Notes: generated by a model not told the origin, from the letters alone. A DNA stretch of 64,000 bases from Hibiscus mutabilis (GCA_019671005.1 CM033732.1:47729392-47793391), one strand, 5' to 3'. Positions 22,403-34,965 are shown, counted from the stretch's first letter. Program-made: numbers and translations.

Positions 22403-22559
22403 ATTGCATCACCCAAAACAGGCATACAATCTTAAACAGTTCTCAGGCCCAAATCCAAATCTAACCTAAGCCTAAATCAAATCAGGCCCAAACCCTATCT
22501 CAATCCCTAAAATCCTGGCGCCGTCAACAGATCAACCCTAAATCGTAACCTATTTAAGT

Positions 22560-25500
22560 CAGGAACTTCATTCTGAATTTCTGAGCAGGTTATATTCTTC
22601 AAAATTGAAGAAAACCGAAACAAAAACTTAAAACCTCACCCGAACCAGCCACCGTATTCGGCTCACCGGCAACCTTCACCAACAACATCATCCCTAGCCC
22701 ATCGCGTCAAGTCCACTATTCCACCCCAAAGCCTACAACCAAATCAAACTACAGTGGAAAAAGACAAAAGGAAAAGAACGAAAAGCAAAAGCGTGGGATA
22801 AGCGAGGGTTTAACTTTCGGCCGACATTCATTCTCGACGATCAGTTGTTCGCGAATCCCAACGGAGGAGAGTCAGAGATACGGTGATGAGCCACATATCC
22901 GAGAACCAGTCCCAACGGATTGCTAGTGCTAGACCCCGAGATCGATCAAGGTAAACTTGTGGCCTTTGTTCGTAGTTCTACTGGTTTTTAGGCGTTTTAG
23001 GAAAAACTGATGCTTGATTTCAAATCAGTGAAGAAATTCGAACCGAATGAGATATTTTAGTTTTCCCGACCACCGTCGGCGATATCGTTTTTGACGCGAC
23101 CTCGAGTAGGATCCGCGCCTCAGCTTAAGTTTTGGTGACATTATGTTTTAGTCCCGCCGCTTTTAGGATTATTTGACTTGGTACTGATTTCGTGAAATTA
23201 ATTGAATTTGAGCTCTGTACTTCGTATTTCTTTCAATTTGGTCCTTCTGAATTCTAGGGTTTTGCAATCATGTTCATAAAATTGTAACCTTTAAATTCCT
23301 GATTACTTACGATTTAGTATGTGAGCCTGTTAAAATTGTTGGGTTATGGAATTTTGATTCATAGTAGCTTTGTAACATGAAAGATTGGAATTTTGTTGAA
23401 TTTTTTTATCACATAGCATTCTGACAAGCCCTTTTGTGTTGATTTTGAAATTGTTGTCTTCAGGATTTGTGACATGGCTTTGCAAGATAAGTTGGTTAAT
23501 TTTCAACGACAACAGGAGATGCGTCAATCAGTGGTATCCTCTCCTGCTGCAAAATCGGCATCTTCTAGGAGCATTGCAATTCCGAGATCGGTATCGGCTG
23601 CTGCCTTCCCCTTGCCCACTGCAAGGCCTTATGTGCCTATCAAATTCTCCAATGATACAGAGAGGCTCCAGCATATTAACAACATCAGGAAAGCTCCTGT
23701 TGGAGCTCAGATGAAGCGTGTCATTGACATTATTTTTCAGGTTTTTATAACCCTTTTTAATTTAATCTTTATTCGTTTGATGCATATAATCAGAGCATTA
23801 TACCTTGTTAACATGTGTAGATGATCTTTGATGTTGCAATTATCTTTGATAAAATCATGTTTTGCTGGATCAGAGGATGAATTTGTCATGCACCTTAGTT
23901 TCTTTTCTTGAGAAACTGATGGCAATGTTCATACCAATTTGAGATAAAGGAGAAATCCTCTTGTTGGTTTTCTGCCAACTTTAGTCTTTTAAACTTTCCT
24001 GCTCCTGATCAGTGTGTACTTCTCTTCCATTTTCTACTATTATTCTCGTCACATTGAAGTTGTGATGGTTTTACCCTGTATTTCTAATGGTTAGTAATTC
24101 AATCAAATTTGATCATGTTTAGACTTTTTAGAGTGTAACAACCCGATCCGGATCCAAAGTACTACACTCGGGTCACCCAAAAACCGGCCCATCAAATCCT
24201 TAACTTAAAACCATAACTTTAGCCATCATTTAAAAGCATTAAAACATCTATAAATCTATTAAAATAATTAAGCCTTAAAATAAGTTTACAAAATAGGAGC
24301 TATAAGTTAAAACAACGTATATCAAAATAACATTTTAAATAGAATTATATACTGTTTGCTGGGAAATCCTCGCCGATGTGCTCCTCTAAAGGGTGACCTG
24401 TCAACCTACGCACGAAAAAATCACACATCCGCACGCTGAGTTAACAAAGCTCAGTGATACATTTCTACTTTATCGCAATTCTTGATTATCATAAAATAAG
24501 CATGCAAGAAACATATAGTTTAGAGAGCATGGATAAAGTCTTTCTATTTATGAGTTATCATATAGCCTACGCTAGCTAGAGTTTTTAGATCACTTATTTC
24601 AAGGTATTATTAAGTTTATAACAAATCATACACATTTCCACAAGACTTTGCCATACTCAAGGTCACATAGCTTATCAAGATACTCGAGCTCACACAGCCT
24701 ATCAAGTTAATACATGCCATACCCGGATCACTCAGCCATCGGGTGCATAAGCTATCATCTATAGCATTCACACAGCATACATAAGTACATCCATACATTA
24801 TCTACATAATGGCCAACGAATTCTTACTTTACCCGTGCTCACACAGCCGTTGGGTTAAATGGACCATATTCGGATCACCATAGCCACGAACACGTCATAG
24901 ACATACTTGGATCATATTAGTCACAAGTAGTCTTTACTTAAAGTCACTTAGCCAATCAGGTTACTCGAACTCACACAGCATCGAGTTTCTTATTTTATCT
25001 GGATCAACGTCGGATGTACTTGATTACTCAGCCCGAAGTACACATCCCCTTATATAAATATCGTAGTATCTGGATTCCTTTACCAACATAAAATAACACA
25101 TGCTCCCCGAGCATTCATACACCTCACCAAGAGGTACGTGGCACCAAGTCAAGTCATCAACATATGCCCCAAGGCATGACAATAATCATCGCGGTTATTT
25201 TAAGACATTATTTACCAAGCTATTCATGTTACTCTCATACATGAGGATTAAAACTCGATTTCTCAGTTTTACTATTTATTTTATCACCTTAGAAACTCAT
25301 TGGCCTTAGTCCTCAAATTATAAGCCCTTCAAACTTAAAATGTATTTTTTGGACAGATTGCCCACTAGGTACCGATACCCAACCTCGAGTATCGATACGC
25401 CTCTTTGGGTACCGATATCCACCCTATGCATACCGATACTCGGCTTCACATGAAGGGGTTGACCTCGTACCAGTACGCAAACCCCGCGTACCGATACGTC

Positions 25501-27975
25501 CTAGGTATCAATGCGGCTCCAAGCATACTGATACCATTTTAAGCTATTGGAATTTCAATAGAACAGGGGTATCGATACCCTTATTAGACGTACCGATACG
25601 CCCTTTAAAACCCGCATGTGTTTATCATATTTAACATAGGGTATCGGTACGGGCTTCTCGCCTACAGATACTGAAACCCAAAATTGGCTTCTAAGGCTCG
25701 GGAAATCACCTCCCAAGCCTCCAAAATGTAACCCTTAACCCTTTAATTTAATCCTACATCTTATGTAAGTTAATTAGGGTGGTTTGTTACCATTTTTACA
25801 CAATATTAACAGTTAATCCGAATTTCACCATTAAAGGGTTTTAAGCTACCAAAACATCCAACTAGCAAACATAAAGCATACAATCTAGCAAGGCAATCAC
25901 TTTATGATCTTCAAGAATCAAAGGAGTCAGAGATGTACTGACCTTAAGCTAAAAATCCCAAAATCAAGCTTTCAAGCAAATCTCTCAAACTTCTCTTTTG
26001 GTCCAAGCTTGATGAAAACCCTCAAAAACACCCCCTCTATCCATAACAACATGAAAAACGTATCAAGACTTGAGCTAACCATTAGGGGTAAGCTTAACTC
26101 CGAATTTATAACCTAAACCTCAAAGAAAAGCTTAATCAAGCTTTAAGCCCAAAAACCCATCAATTGAAACTTACCTCTTTATCACCAAAATTATACTTTT
26201 CTTGAAGCCTTTGATGAGGAGAGCAACATACTCAAATCTTGGACCTAAGAGATGACGAAGAAAGCTTGAATCTTTAAGCTTGATAGCTATGGAGTTTTGA
26301 GAGAAAGGATGAAAGAGGATGGTGAAGAAAAGGAGAAAGTTCCCTTGTCCCCCAAATAAACCCACGTGAATTCCAATAAAATGAAGAGGGAATCAACCCT
26401 TATTTTGAAAGCTGGAAGATTCACTACCTAAAGCCCCCAACTTTTATCATTCTCCCAAAAGGATCACTACCCAAGCCCATATGGCACAAATCTCATCCAA
26501 CAAAGCTCAAACTTGGCCCAAAGACCTCAAATACTCCAACCAACACGAAGGTTCATAACCCGAGTCAACGCCCAGTTGTTGACTCGGAAAATCCGGGTCA
26601 TTACATAGAGAGTAGTTGATTTAAGTTTTTTTTTTTTGGGATCAGACTTTGGAATAGCAACCAGTAGGTCCTTAAAGGAGCATTGTTGCATTCCTTTGTA
26701 GCCTTTTTAAGTTGAAACTGGTAGGTGTTCTTTACTATATTGGAAATTTTATTCAAAGTGTCTGGTAAGGGAAGCAATGGTGTGGGATTCTACTATATAA
26801 TTGATCGTCAAGTAGTTAGATTGATGGTTTGATTTTACATCAAAGAATGGCCAGGGACTTGAGATTTTACAGTGTATTCACTTTTTGAGATCTTGAAAAA
26901 GTGCTAGCTGATGTTTCTATGGTCTTTTCACATTGTTTTTTCTGACATTACTATCAGATTATTTAAAAGATAATTAGAGATTATTGAAAAATTTAATAAG
27001 ACAATAAAATATGTGTTGTTGGTTGCAGACAAGGGAAGCTTTCACACCCGAGCAGATCAATGAAGCATGTTATGTTGTTATGTTGATGTTAACGGCAACA
27101 GAGATGTCTTCGAGGGCTTGAGGAAAAATCCAAAAGTAAATTTTGATGGAAGGCGCTTCTCTTGCAATGTGACTTAATTCTTTCTCTGTTTTGTTTTCAG
27201 CGTGTATATAATAATAAGCATTGCCCTATTGCTTAGTCTCTTTCATAAATGGTCTGCAACTTTGTATATGTTATCCTTACAGGCTAAGCATGACGTGAAG
27301 AACAAGAACGAACTTCTCATCTTAATTCGGAAATATATAGAAGGCATTGCTGTTATTGATCTCAAGGATGCATACCCCAATGTGATGGAAGACTTGCAGG
27401 TATGATAAGTTGATATTTTCCTTCAATTTCTACTATATGTCCATATTAAACTTTGTACAAGTAACAAGTGCAACACGTTTTTTGTTCCCTCTATTGATAT
27501 AATATCTGTGCACGAAGTGTTACATGTTACATAACATTGGAAAAGCTTTAGCAAGGGTCTTATGTAAATATATGCATCATAAACTCATAACTTAAGTGAT
27601 ATAAACACGAAAATATGCTGACCGTTGTTCTTTTTTGTAGGGTCTGAAAGCAGCACGTCAGATATGGCTGCTATCAAATTTTGACTAGGAAGCATTGCCT
27701 TCCCAAACGATCCCAGGGTACCTGTTAAGGTGGGTGATGACCTTAAAGAGTTATTCCGGACAATCGAATTGCCACAAGACATGCTCGATATCGAGAAAGA
27801 TCTCCAGAAGAACGGAATGAAACCTGCTACAAACACGGCAAAAAGAAGAGCTGCTGCTCAAGTGCAGCAGGGCGTTTCCTCCAAGCGCAAGCAGAAGAAA
27901 AAGGAGTTGTCCAAGAAGGCTAAGCTTACCAATGCCCATTTGCCTGAACTTTTCCAAAGTCTAAGAAATTCTTGA
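22560..27975 (+). pseudogene. TFIIE beta subunit gene, introns kept, coding sequence broken
   Basis: Derived from the smaller TFIIE subunit, which helps recruit and control TFIIH at RNA polymerase II promoters. Structure: 5' UTR with an intron (22951-23463), exons 23474-23740, 27029 to about 27166, 27283-27399 and 27641-27975. Exon 1 is intact (MALQDKLVNFQRQQE, FSNDTERLQHINNIRKAPVG). Exon 2 reads TREAFTPEQINEACYV, then TGTTATGT is tandemly duplicated (8 bases near 27067-27082), shifting the frame to an early TGA. Exon 3 is clean. Exon 4 has an in-frame TAG (27686-27688) where Ser-Gln is expected after LLSNFD, and a single-base loss a few bases later; the rest to LPELFQSLRNS is clean. Exon 2's last codon no longer ends in G before GT. 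Full-length TFIIE-beta cannot be made; only an N-terminal fragment could. Decay looks recent, since most codons are intact; presumably a working paralog exists elsewhere. Confidence 0.85.
24134..26605 (-). mobile_element. Solo LTR (2472 bp) in the first coding intron of the TFIIE-beta pseudogene
   Basis: Starts TGTAACAACCCG and ends GGGTCATTACA, with TAGAG directly repeated at 24129-24133 and 26606-26610: a 5-base target duplication and TG...CA ends typical of LTR retrotransposons. The minus strand, TGTAATGACCCGG, is the usual LTR start in many dicot Gypsy-type elements. There is no internal gag-pol and no second LTR, so it is a solo LTR. 25355-25660 carries many variants of TACCGATAC/TATCGATAC, and 24650-25050 repeats words like TCACACAGCC and GGATCACTCAGCC. 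Confidence 0.8.
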
Positions 27976-28349
27976 AGCCAAACTGGGGTTGATGTACAGC
28001 TCTAGTTGAATACCACTCGTATAGATCTAAGATTCAAGTATCATTTGTAATCCCATTTTGCGATTCTCTTAGAAAAATGAATTACTAACTTGAATTACGA
28101 AGAACAATCAAAAACATAACTTTTACTAAAAAAACAACTCTTTTCATTACAAATTTTTAAATCCAATGATAATATGTAGTCTAAACCTATTTTTTGACAA
28201 CAAATTTTCACCTGAACTTATAAATTTAGGTGAATATTTAAATTCGGATAATGAGACCCTTGGATCCGTATTGGAATATTCTCATAAGACTAGCATAATT
28301 CCTTAACTCTATGTAATGGAAAAACTTATTTCTATAAGCGGGGTTTAAT

Positions 28350-28505
28350 TTTAAGATTTAGGGAATGAGTTTATGGTGTAGAGTTTAGAATTTTGTATTT
28401 AAGGTTTATTGATTAGATATTAGGGTTTGGGGATTTAGATTTTATATTGTGAAATTTAAATAAGCGTGCATGTGTAAAAAATTTACACCAACAGTGAATC
28501 AAATA
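28350..28505. repeat. Telomere-motif element, copy A
   Basis: A core of TTAGGGTTT, AGGTTTA and ATTTAGAT words, followed by TGTGTAAAAAATTTACACC and GAATCAAATATT. The right end matches the TTTTACACA...TATCAAA ending of copies B and C. The left end is unclear. Confidence 0.45.
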
Positions 28506-28755
28506 TTAACCCTAAATAAAATCTACTTGCTTTATATTAAAAGTAATGAATGTATCATGAAAAATTTTAAAAAGGTGGCAACCAAAAATACAGCAAACTG
28601 TCATATATTGATGCGTTATTATTAGTTTTTGTTATGAATGTCTTTCTTCATGTATAAAGGCTAAAGCAGTGCATGCTTCTATGAAGTTATTGTCTGGTAA
28701 AAAGGGTGTTTCCAAATGCATCATTTCGATACCCTAAAAAGAGTGGATGAGTGAG

Positions 28756-28995
28756 TCAATGGCACGAGTGACCATCATCTGAAACCACCAGAAGAACTGA
28801 ACAAACCCTCTTCTTTTTGGTTTCGACGGCGGGACCAATGGGTGCAGCCACAAAGGCCGATGGGTCCCCTCCACCATGAGCTGCTGCGGTCAACATGCTA
28901 CGAGCCCACAATGGGAAACTGTTGCAGTCATCGTCATAAAATAAAGCTGTGGGGGAGAGTTCTTGTGCTATGTGCTTATAATTCCATGTTTGCAT
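28756..28995 (-). CDS. Short hypothetical reading frame, 79 residues
   Basis: MQTWNYKHIAQELSPTALFY, then an Ala/Gly-rich middle and ending LLVVSDDGHSCH. More GC-rich than surrounding DNA, and a possible acceptor (GCTTTTAG) lies about 25 bases upstream of the ATG. I recognise no family. It could be a small orphan gene, a gene fragment, or chance. Confidence 0.3.
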   Translation of the reverse strand: MQTWNYKHIAQELSPTALFYDDDCNSFPLWARSMLTAAAHGGGDPSAFVAAPIGPAVETKKKRVCSVLLVVSDDGHSCH

Positions 28996-29464
28996 CTCTT
29001 TTCTTCAACGGTTCCTAAAAGCAAAATCAAAATGCCTCTTTGTCTTTGCTTACTTTGCTAGTTCACACCTCATGTTCATTATTCACCATTTCCTTCCTTT
29101 TCTTCCCAACGTATACAAACTAATAAAGTATGGATTTGGTCAACAAATTTGATGACTTAGATTGATGGATTTGAAAACAATATGAGCAAAATTTGTTTAA
29201 TGCTAAAAGTGAACAAAGATGGGTCTTGACAAAATAGTTGAGGGGTCTGATTAAAATTTCCAAAAAAAAGAGGATTTAATGAAAATTTTTAAATAATTTT
29301 GAGGGTCTAATTACAATTTAAAAAAATTGAAGGATTAATGATAATTCTTAATTTTATAAGGGGGCTAATTAAAAGTTATAAATTTTTTGAAAGGTTTAAT
29401 AAAAAGTTCCTAAAATTTGGAGACTGGGAAGGCTAACTAACCCATTATGATTTGAATATGTTTT

Positions 29465-29823
29465 TTTTATAAATAAGAGGTGGTTATCACCTGATGTCTC
29501 GTTAAAAACCTCATTAAAACCTAATTTTAGGAAAAGAGTGCATTAGGCAATAAGCACATAAGACCATACGGAAACCCAAACAGAAAAGGCGGCCTCATAG
29601 GAAGAAGCTAGCTACTAACATCATTATGCAACAACGATAAAATCTCATCTGGAGGCGATAAAAATCTATGGCAAATCAAATCATCTCTCCGAGCAATTTT
29701 AGCCATTCCATTGGCAACCATATTAGCTTCTCGAGCAACAGAAGCAATACGAACTGTCCACGAACGCCCCAATAAACGCATAACGTGCATAAGAAGAGGA
29801 GATACATAAATAATGATAGTCAC
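29465..29823 (-). mobile_element. LINE 3'-end fragment with RNase H-like tail
   Basis: Minus-strand frame to 29608: SWTVRIASVAREANMVANGM, then AKIARRDDL, ICHRFL, and SPPDEILSLLHNDVSS before the stop. The REAN..AN.MAK pattern is the end of the RNase H-like domain of plant LINE polyproteins (the family usually has VAD where this has VAN). Downstream, 29606-29465 holds a 3' UTR-like stretch with TTTTAATGAGG and AACGAGAC. The N-terminal part of the element is missing. Confidence 0.65.
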
Positions 29824-30728
29824 TTGATAAGGATATTATGAGTTTAAGTTCAAATTTTCATGTGTTTATAATATTATTAGTGTCAAGTGAGCTAGTATTC
29901 AGTCGACTAGTATACACGAATTTTAAAAATAAATCCAAATAATTTCATTTATAATAACGTGTCAAAATCTGATTAGCTGGTAAAATATAAAATTATATAT
30001 CAATAGTCCATTATATACCTTCACAATAAATTTAATAAATAGTTTATGAAAAAATATCCTAAATTGTGCCTTTCCCTTGTTTGTGAGCTAGTGTTTTTGA
30101 ATATGAAAATGATAATGAAAGATGAAAGAACAAATGAATATCAACCATTTTGACTTTAGTTATCTAATAATTGTTGCTTCCTTGAGGGGTTATCAGCCAT
30201 TATTTTCCAAAGAGTTAGGCATGGAGATAAGAAATAAATAATGTTTCTTTTAAGGATAAAATAAAGTAATGTTTGAATGTGAAAATAAAAGTTTTAAAAC
30301 CCCACATGTATGATTTATGTTAGATTATTCAATTATTAGTAAGATTATAAATGAATTATTAAATTTGAAAAAGTTATAAACGGGTTGCTCAATTAATTTA
30401 TTGTTACAAACAAACCACTCCACTGTGTATATGCAATTGAGTGGTCTGATTGTAACAATCGATAAATTGAGTGATTTGATTGTTACATTTGATAATTAAA
30501 GTGACATAACTGTAACAAAAAAACTAATTTTTGTTTTATTTTTAACAATAGAGTGACCTATTTATAACAATCAGTTAGTTTTAGTGACCCATTTCTAATT
30601 TTTAAAAAGTTAGCGACTTAGGATTTTACTCATAATTAAGCGACTTACAGTATAATTCACCCTAATGTTGAAAATAAAAAGTATGTTCACATATTCGTAT
30701 ATGTGTACAATTATTTTATGAGAAAAAC

Positions 30729-30914
30729 TTTGATATACAGCCCATGTAAATTAAAGTTTACATGTGCTTGTTAAATTTAGGGTTTAGGGGTTTGGCTTAG
30801 GGTTTAGAGTTTAGGTTGTATGATTTAAAATTTAAGATTTAGGGTTAAAGTTTTAGGTTTTAGATTTTAAATAAGGGTTGTGTAAAATAATTTTACACAG
30901 ATTGTGTATCAAAA
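30729..30914. repeat. Telomere-motif element, copy B
   Basis: Left end TTTGATATACAG and right end TGTGTATCAAA are inverted. Just inside lie short hairpins (CATGTAAATTAAAGTTTACATG at the left, split here as CATGTAAATT/AAGTTTACATG; TGTGTAAAATAATTTTACACA at the right). The core is TTTAGGGTTTAGGGG and related degenerate telomere-type words. Confidence 0.55.
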
Positions 30915-31024
30915 TATAACCCACAGTCTCAGTAAAAGTTAAAAAAACAGAAATAATTTTACGATGTTATGTGTACTTTTTTATAAAGAAATATAACATC
31001 ATCATAAATTTAATTTTTAGTTCA

Positions 31025-31380
31025 CTAGCGGTATATAAAATAATTTAAATACAAATATAAATGTGTGAGAATAAAAAAACTATTAGTTTACAAATGTCAC
31101 AATGTAAATACGTGATGGTGGAGAATTAAAATAGAAAAGGTTAAAATTTGGGTTATTTGGACATTTTTTATAATTATTAAGGGTAAAATAGTCTTTATAA
31201 CTCTTATGTTAAAATCTCTAATTTTAAAAAGCTCCTATTAGTAGCTTTTTCAAAATTAGATATTTCACCTCAATCAGCCGCTATTCACCAAACATCTAAA
31301 TTAGTGGATTTGACTGGTTAAATATTTACTCAAACATCTAATTTTGACTCAAACCGCTATTTATTAAATAAGACCGACAT
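31025..31380. repeat. AT-rich dispersed element, copy of 15120-15510
   Basis: Shares CAATGTAAATACGTGATGGTG, GGTTATTTGGA, TTTTTTATAATTNTTAAGGG and the ending CATCTAATTTTGACTC with 15120-15510. Probably a non-autonomous DNA transposon. Confidence 0.5.
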
Positions 31381-32187
31381 ATATCATGCATATCAATCTT
31401 ATAAAAAAATTGAATATTATATAGAACTAAAGTCGTTTTTATTTTTAAAAATAATTGAATTAAAACAAATAAACAAACAAATGGGACAAAGAAAGTGTAC
31501 AATCTTTATTTATAAAATCAGTGACATGATTTGGGCTCTCTCGAGTTCTTCTAGTGAAGAAGTTTCAAGTATTCACATGGAAGCTAGCATTGCACTAAAT
31601 TAAGAACGTACAAGGATTCAAATTTATCAAATTAAAGTATAGAGAGTAAATTTTAATATAAATATAGTATAGGGACTATGACACAATTTGACCTTTATTT
31701 TGTTACTCCAAACCTGTTAACTACGACCTAGTTTCAAAACAGACAAAACACCCACCGAACTAGTTTTGTCCAAACCAAACATCATTAAAACAAATATACT
31801 TTTTAATTATCACCTTAATTAATTTGTTTATTGATAATTATTCAAAGAAAGAGAGAGGAAAAGGCATTATGATTAATTTGTTTTTTATAAAAACAATGGT
31901 TAGGATTCTTATATAACCATCGGTATCAAATCAGTTAGTCAACTAATTCATATTATATAGTGTAAGACTTATTACATGAACGATCCTTCCAACCCAGTTT
32001 ATATTATTAATAACATTAACATTCGAATATTTGATCTTATTTAAAGAATCTAACATCTTGTTTTTATTAGACCAACTGATAACGGGTAGGATTGAGACAT
32101 TATGATAAAAATATATCTTTGGTAGGAAAAGGTGATGAAATTTTGTGGGGGTGTGAAAAGCACGACGTAGGTACTGCAGAGACGAAA

Positions 32188-32358
32188 TTATGCGGAGTGG
32201 GGAGGGGCAATCGACTTTCTCACCCCTAAAGAATTTTTTTTCACCTTTACCCTCTTATTTAAATTTCTTTAAAAATTAGTTTATTTATAAATTTACTCTC
32301 ACTTTCAAACATTTATAATTTGCCCCTCAAACTTCAAATCTTAACTCCGTCCCTTGGT
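32188..32358. repeat. GGGGCGGAACTA-type dispersed repeat, short form
   Basis: Matches 20768-20945 block by block; ends AAATCTTAACTCCGTCCCTT. Confidence 0.5.
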
Positions 32359-33229
32359 AGGGAGGGAGAGCATAACGGGTGTGTGTTCAAAATTTGAAAT
32401 GAAAAAAAAAATCAACCATCGCTTACCAAAAAGGAAAATGCTAGGTGGAACCAACTTTACAACACTTAGGCCACATGGGAGATATTGGTCTGGTTAAAAT
32501 AATATATTATATTATATTGTGAAAAATACAATACAAAAATAACATAAAATAACCCTAAATATAAGTTTCAACCAGATTAATATAATATATTTAAAAGTCA
32601 ACAAACTACTGGTTCGGTTAGGACGAAACTAGTCTAAAATATTGAGGGTTAAATTGTTTGATTTTAAAATTTTTAAAGATCTAAAAAGTATTTAAATAAA
32701 AAATTTGAAGGCTAGAACTTAACTTATGTCCTTTCAAATTTTACGAGGATTTAATAAGCATTTTAAAATAGGTATCATGACTTAATTTGATTAACTTTAG
32801 AACTATTAGGGATCTAATAAGTAATTAAACTAATAAATTAAATTTTAATTTTAATATTTATAGGGGCCATAAATAGTTAACCCGTTTGTTTGTTTTTTAA
32901 TTGAAGGGACCCATCAAACATAGATATAATTGGTCAAAATATTATATATGCTCCAACTGTCCAAGCTGACAGAGATGGCAAATATCAAACAAATATTTAC
33001 TTTAATTTCTTTATTTTTCTAGAAAAATAAGAAAATTACTTTAATTTAGAGGAAGAGCTCGAGAGATAGGAGAGAGGAGAATAAAAAATGAAGAAAAAAA
33101 TAATAAATAATAAAGAAATATAGTGGTTTGGATAAAGAGGAGAATCTACTTCATATTTGAATGGGACAAATGAAACCTAATGTTTAACTAAATACAAACT
33201 TTCCTATTGTTATTTAATCATTTAATTAA

Positions 33230-33598
33230 TAGGCATAACTACAAAATAAGTGTCTAAACTATGTCTCTTTGTTGTAATAGGTGCCTAAAGTATTTTTTGG
33301 CTGAAATATGTGTCTAAAGTTTCATTTTTGGCTGAAATAAGTGCCTAAAATATTTTTTAGCTGAAATAGGTGCCTAAACTTTTATTTTTTGTTGAAATAG
33401 GTGCCCAAGTAGGTGCCAGAATTAACTTTAAAATAAGCCAAAAATGAAAGTTCAGGCACTTATTTCAGCCAAAAAATAGTTTAGGCACCTATTTCAGCCA
33501 AAATGAAAGTTTAGGCACCTATTTCAAACAAAAAATATTTTAGGCACTTATTACAAAAAAGAGACATAGTTTGGGCACTTATTTTATAGTTTAGCCTA
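33230..33598. mobile_element. Foldback MITE with internal tandem units, 369 bp
   Basis: The end TAGGCATAACTACAAAATAA pairs with TTATTTTATAGTTTAGCCTA. ATTAA flanks both sides (33225-33229 and 33599-33603). Each arm contains a head-to-tail series of roughly 35-45-base units with the words GGTGCCTAAA, TTTTTGGCTGAAAT (left arm) and their inverses TTTAGGCACC, TTTCAGCC (right arm). The whole could fold into one long hairpin. Confidence 0.7.
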
Positions 33599-34047
33599 AT
33601 TAATATTATAAACCTTACTTACACCCTAATTTAGGGGAACTCGATTTAAAAGACCTTCCCTTTATTTTGCTTCTATGTACAATTTTTTAAATATTTTATG
33701 ATTTTTTTAAACCCTAAATTTCATAGTTTCAACTTGATCTATGAATCAAATTTTGTCCTCATTGTTAGTCTTTAAATTTGAGTTTTGGTCATATTGATTA
33801 CGTGTCATTCTGATATTGTGTCGGGCAATACAATTTCAGAGTGTCAAGAACCAAAATGATTAAAATGAGAAGAGTTGTCAAATTCAAATACTAATGTCCA
33901 GCAAAATAATTCAAGAATTTAGTTAAGAAAAGTTGTAAATTCAAGAGTAAAATTTACTTCATCCCACATATATATAGTAATTAATCATTTTATTTATTAT
34001 TTTAATACCATAAAAATATATTATTAATGCAGTCAATAACTCATTGT

Positions 34048-34150
34048 CTTACCAATAAGAGTTGGGTGCAATGACAATGTACATTGCTCTCTCAAGGAGA
34101 GAACTTGAGTTTGAACTTTGAAGACTATGTTAGGAGGGAGAGCCACGAAT
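34048..34150. repeat. Possible tRNA-derived SINE remnant
   Basis: GAGAACTTGAGTTTGAACTT resembles a decayed box B, preceded by a plausible but poor box A. There is no clear poly(A) end. Weak. Confidence 0.2.
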
Positions 34151-34314
34151 CCTGAACATGGACTATAAAATGACATGTCTTATACCAAAAAATAACATAT
34201 TGTCTTAATGATTAAGTAACATCGAACCCTGCATACGATTATCCTCTACTAAGCAGCATAAAAATGTGATAATTATCGTTTTCAAAACTTAATTCATATT
34301 TACTATGGGTAAAA

Positions 34315-34565
34315 TTTTGATACAGAGGCTGTGTAAAATTAATTTTACACAAGCCTGCATATTTACACTATAAAACTTAAATCTTAAATTCCTAATCCTA
34401 ACCCTAAAAAACTAAATCTTAAACCCTATACCCTAAATTCTAAACACTATTCTTAAATTCTAAACCCTACAACTTAAACTCCTAAATCTTAAACCCTAAA
34501 CTAAAATTCTAAGCCCTAAAATCAAAAGGTACGTGTAATAGTTTACACGGTCTGTGTATCAAAGT
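34315..34565. repeat. Telomere-motif element, copy C
   Basis: The best-preserved copy. Inverted ends TTTTGATACAG and TGTGTATCAAAG; next to the left end TGTGTAAAATTAATTTTACACA forms a palindrome (TGTGTAAAATTA/ATTTTACACA). The core is a run of AAACCCTA, TAAATTCTAA, CCCTAAAC and related words in CCCTAAA orientation. Confidence 0.65.
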
Positions 34566-34965
34566 TTTTTCTATTTACTCTACTCTAAAATTATCCTTTT
34601 ATACTATTATTTATTTATTTTTTAAATGAGGCAATCTTGTAGGGGGAACATTATTGAGTTTGAAAATTGCAGAATTATTAGGGGGATAAAAGTGGAAATG
34701 TCAGGGCATTATTCAATTGAGTTCAGATAGTCGCAGAACCCATATTGACATAGCAACATAACAAGGTTGCTTACTACCATCATAACCCAATCTTCCATTA
34801 GTGTTTAGGATATTATCTGTTACCTGCAGTCAACTTGTTTGGGATTTGCTCACATGTTTAACTTCTTTCTCAAGTTTTGACTTTGTTGTCTCCCCACTTT
34901 GTAAAATATTTTATTAATAAAATAAATTAAAAAAAGAAAACCTCGATAATTTTTATGAGATAAAT

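Larger units (their letters stand above)
20470..22540. other. Intergenic repeats upstream of the TFIIE-beta pseudogene
   Basis: No gene supported. It holds a GGGGCGGAACTA repeat (20768-20945), a foldback element (21293-21661) and a hAT-like element (21947-22402). 21150-21240 is ordinary AT-rich sequence. Confidence 0.55.

Noticed and set aside
27029..27166. Alternative splicing rescuing the TFIIE-beta exon 2 duplication
   Set aside because: No splice sites near the 8-base duplication would remove it, and exon 4 has an independent in-frame stop.
33230..33598. CRISPR-like array from the regularly spaced repeats
   Set aside because: Plant nuclear DNA; units are adjoining and inverted between arms, without spacers.
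34380..34520. Genuine interstitial telomere or chromosome end
   Set aside because: The motif is degenerate and bounded by inverted ends, with gene-bearing DNA on both sides; better explained as a mobile element core.
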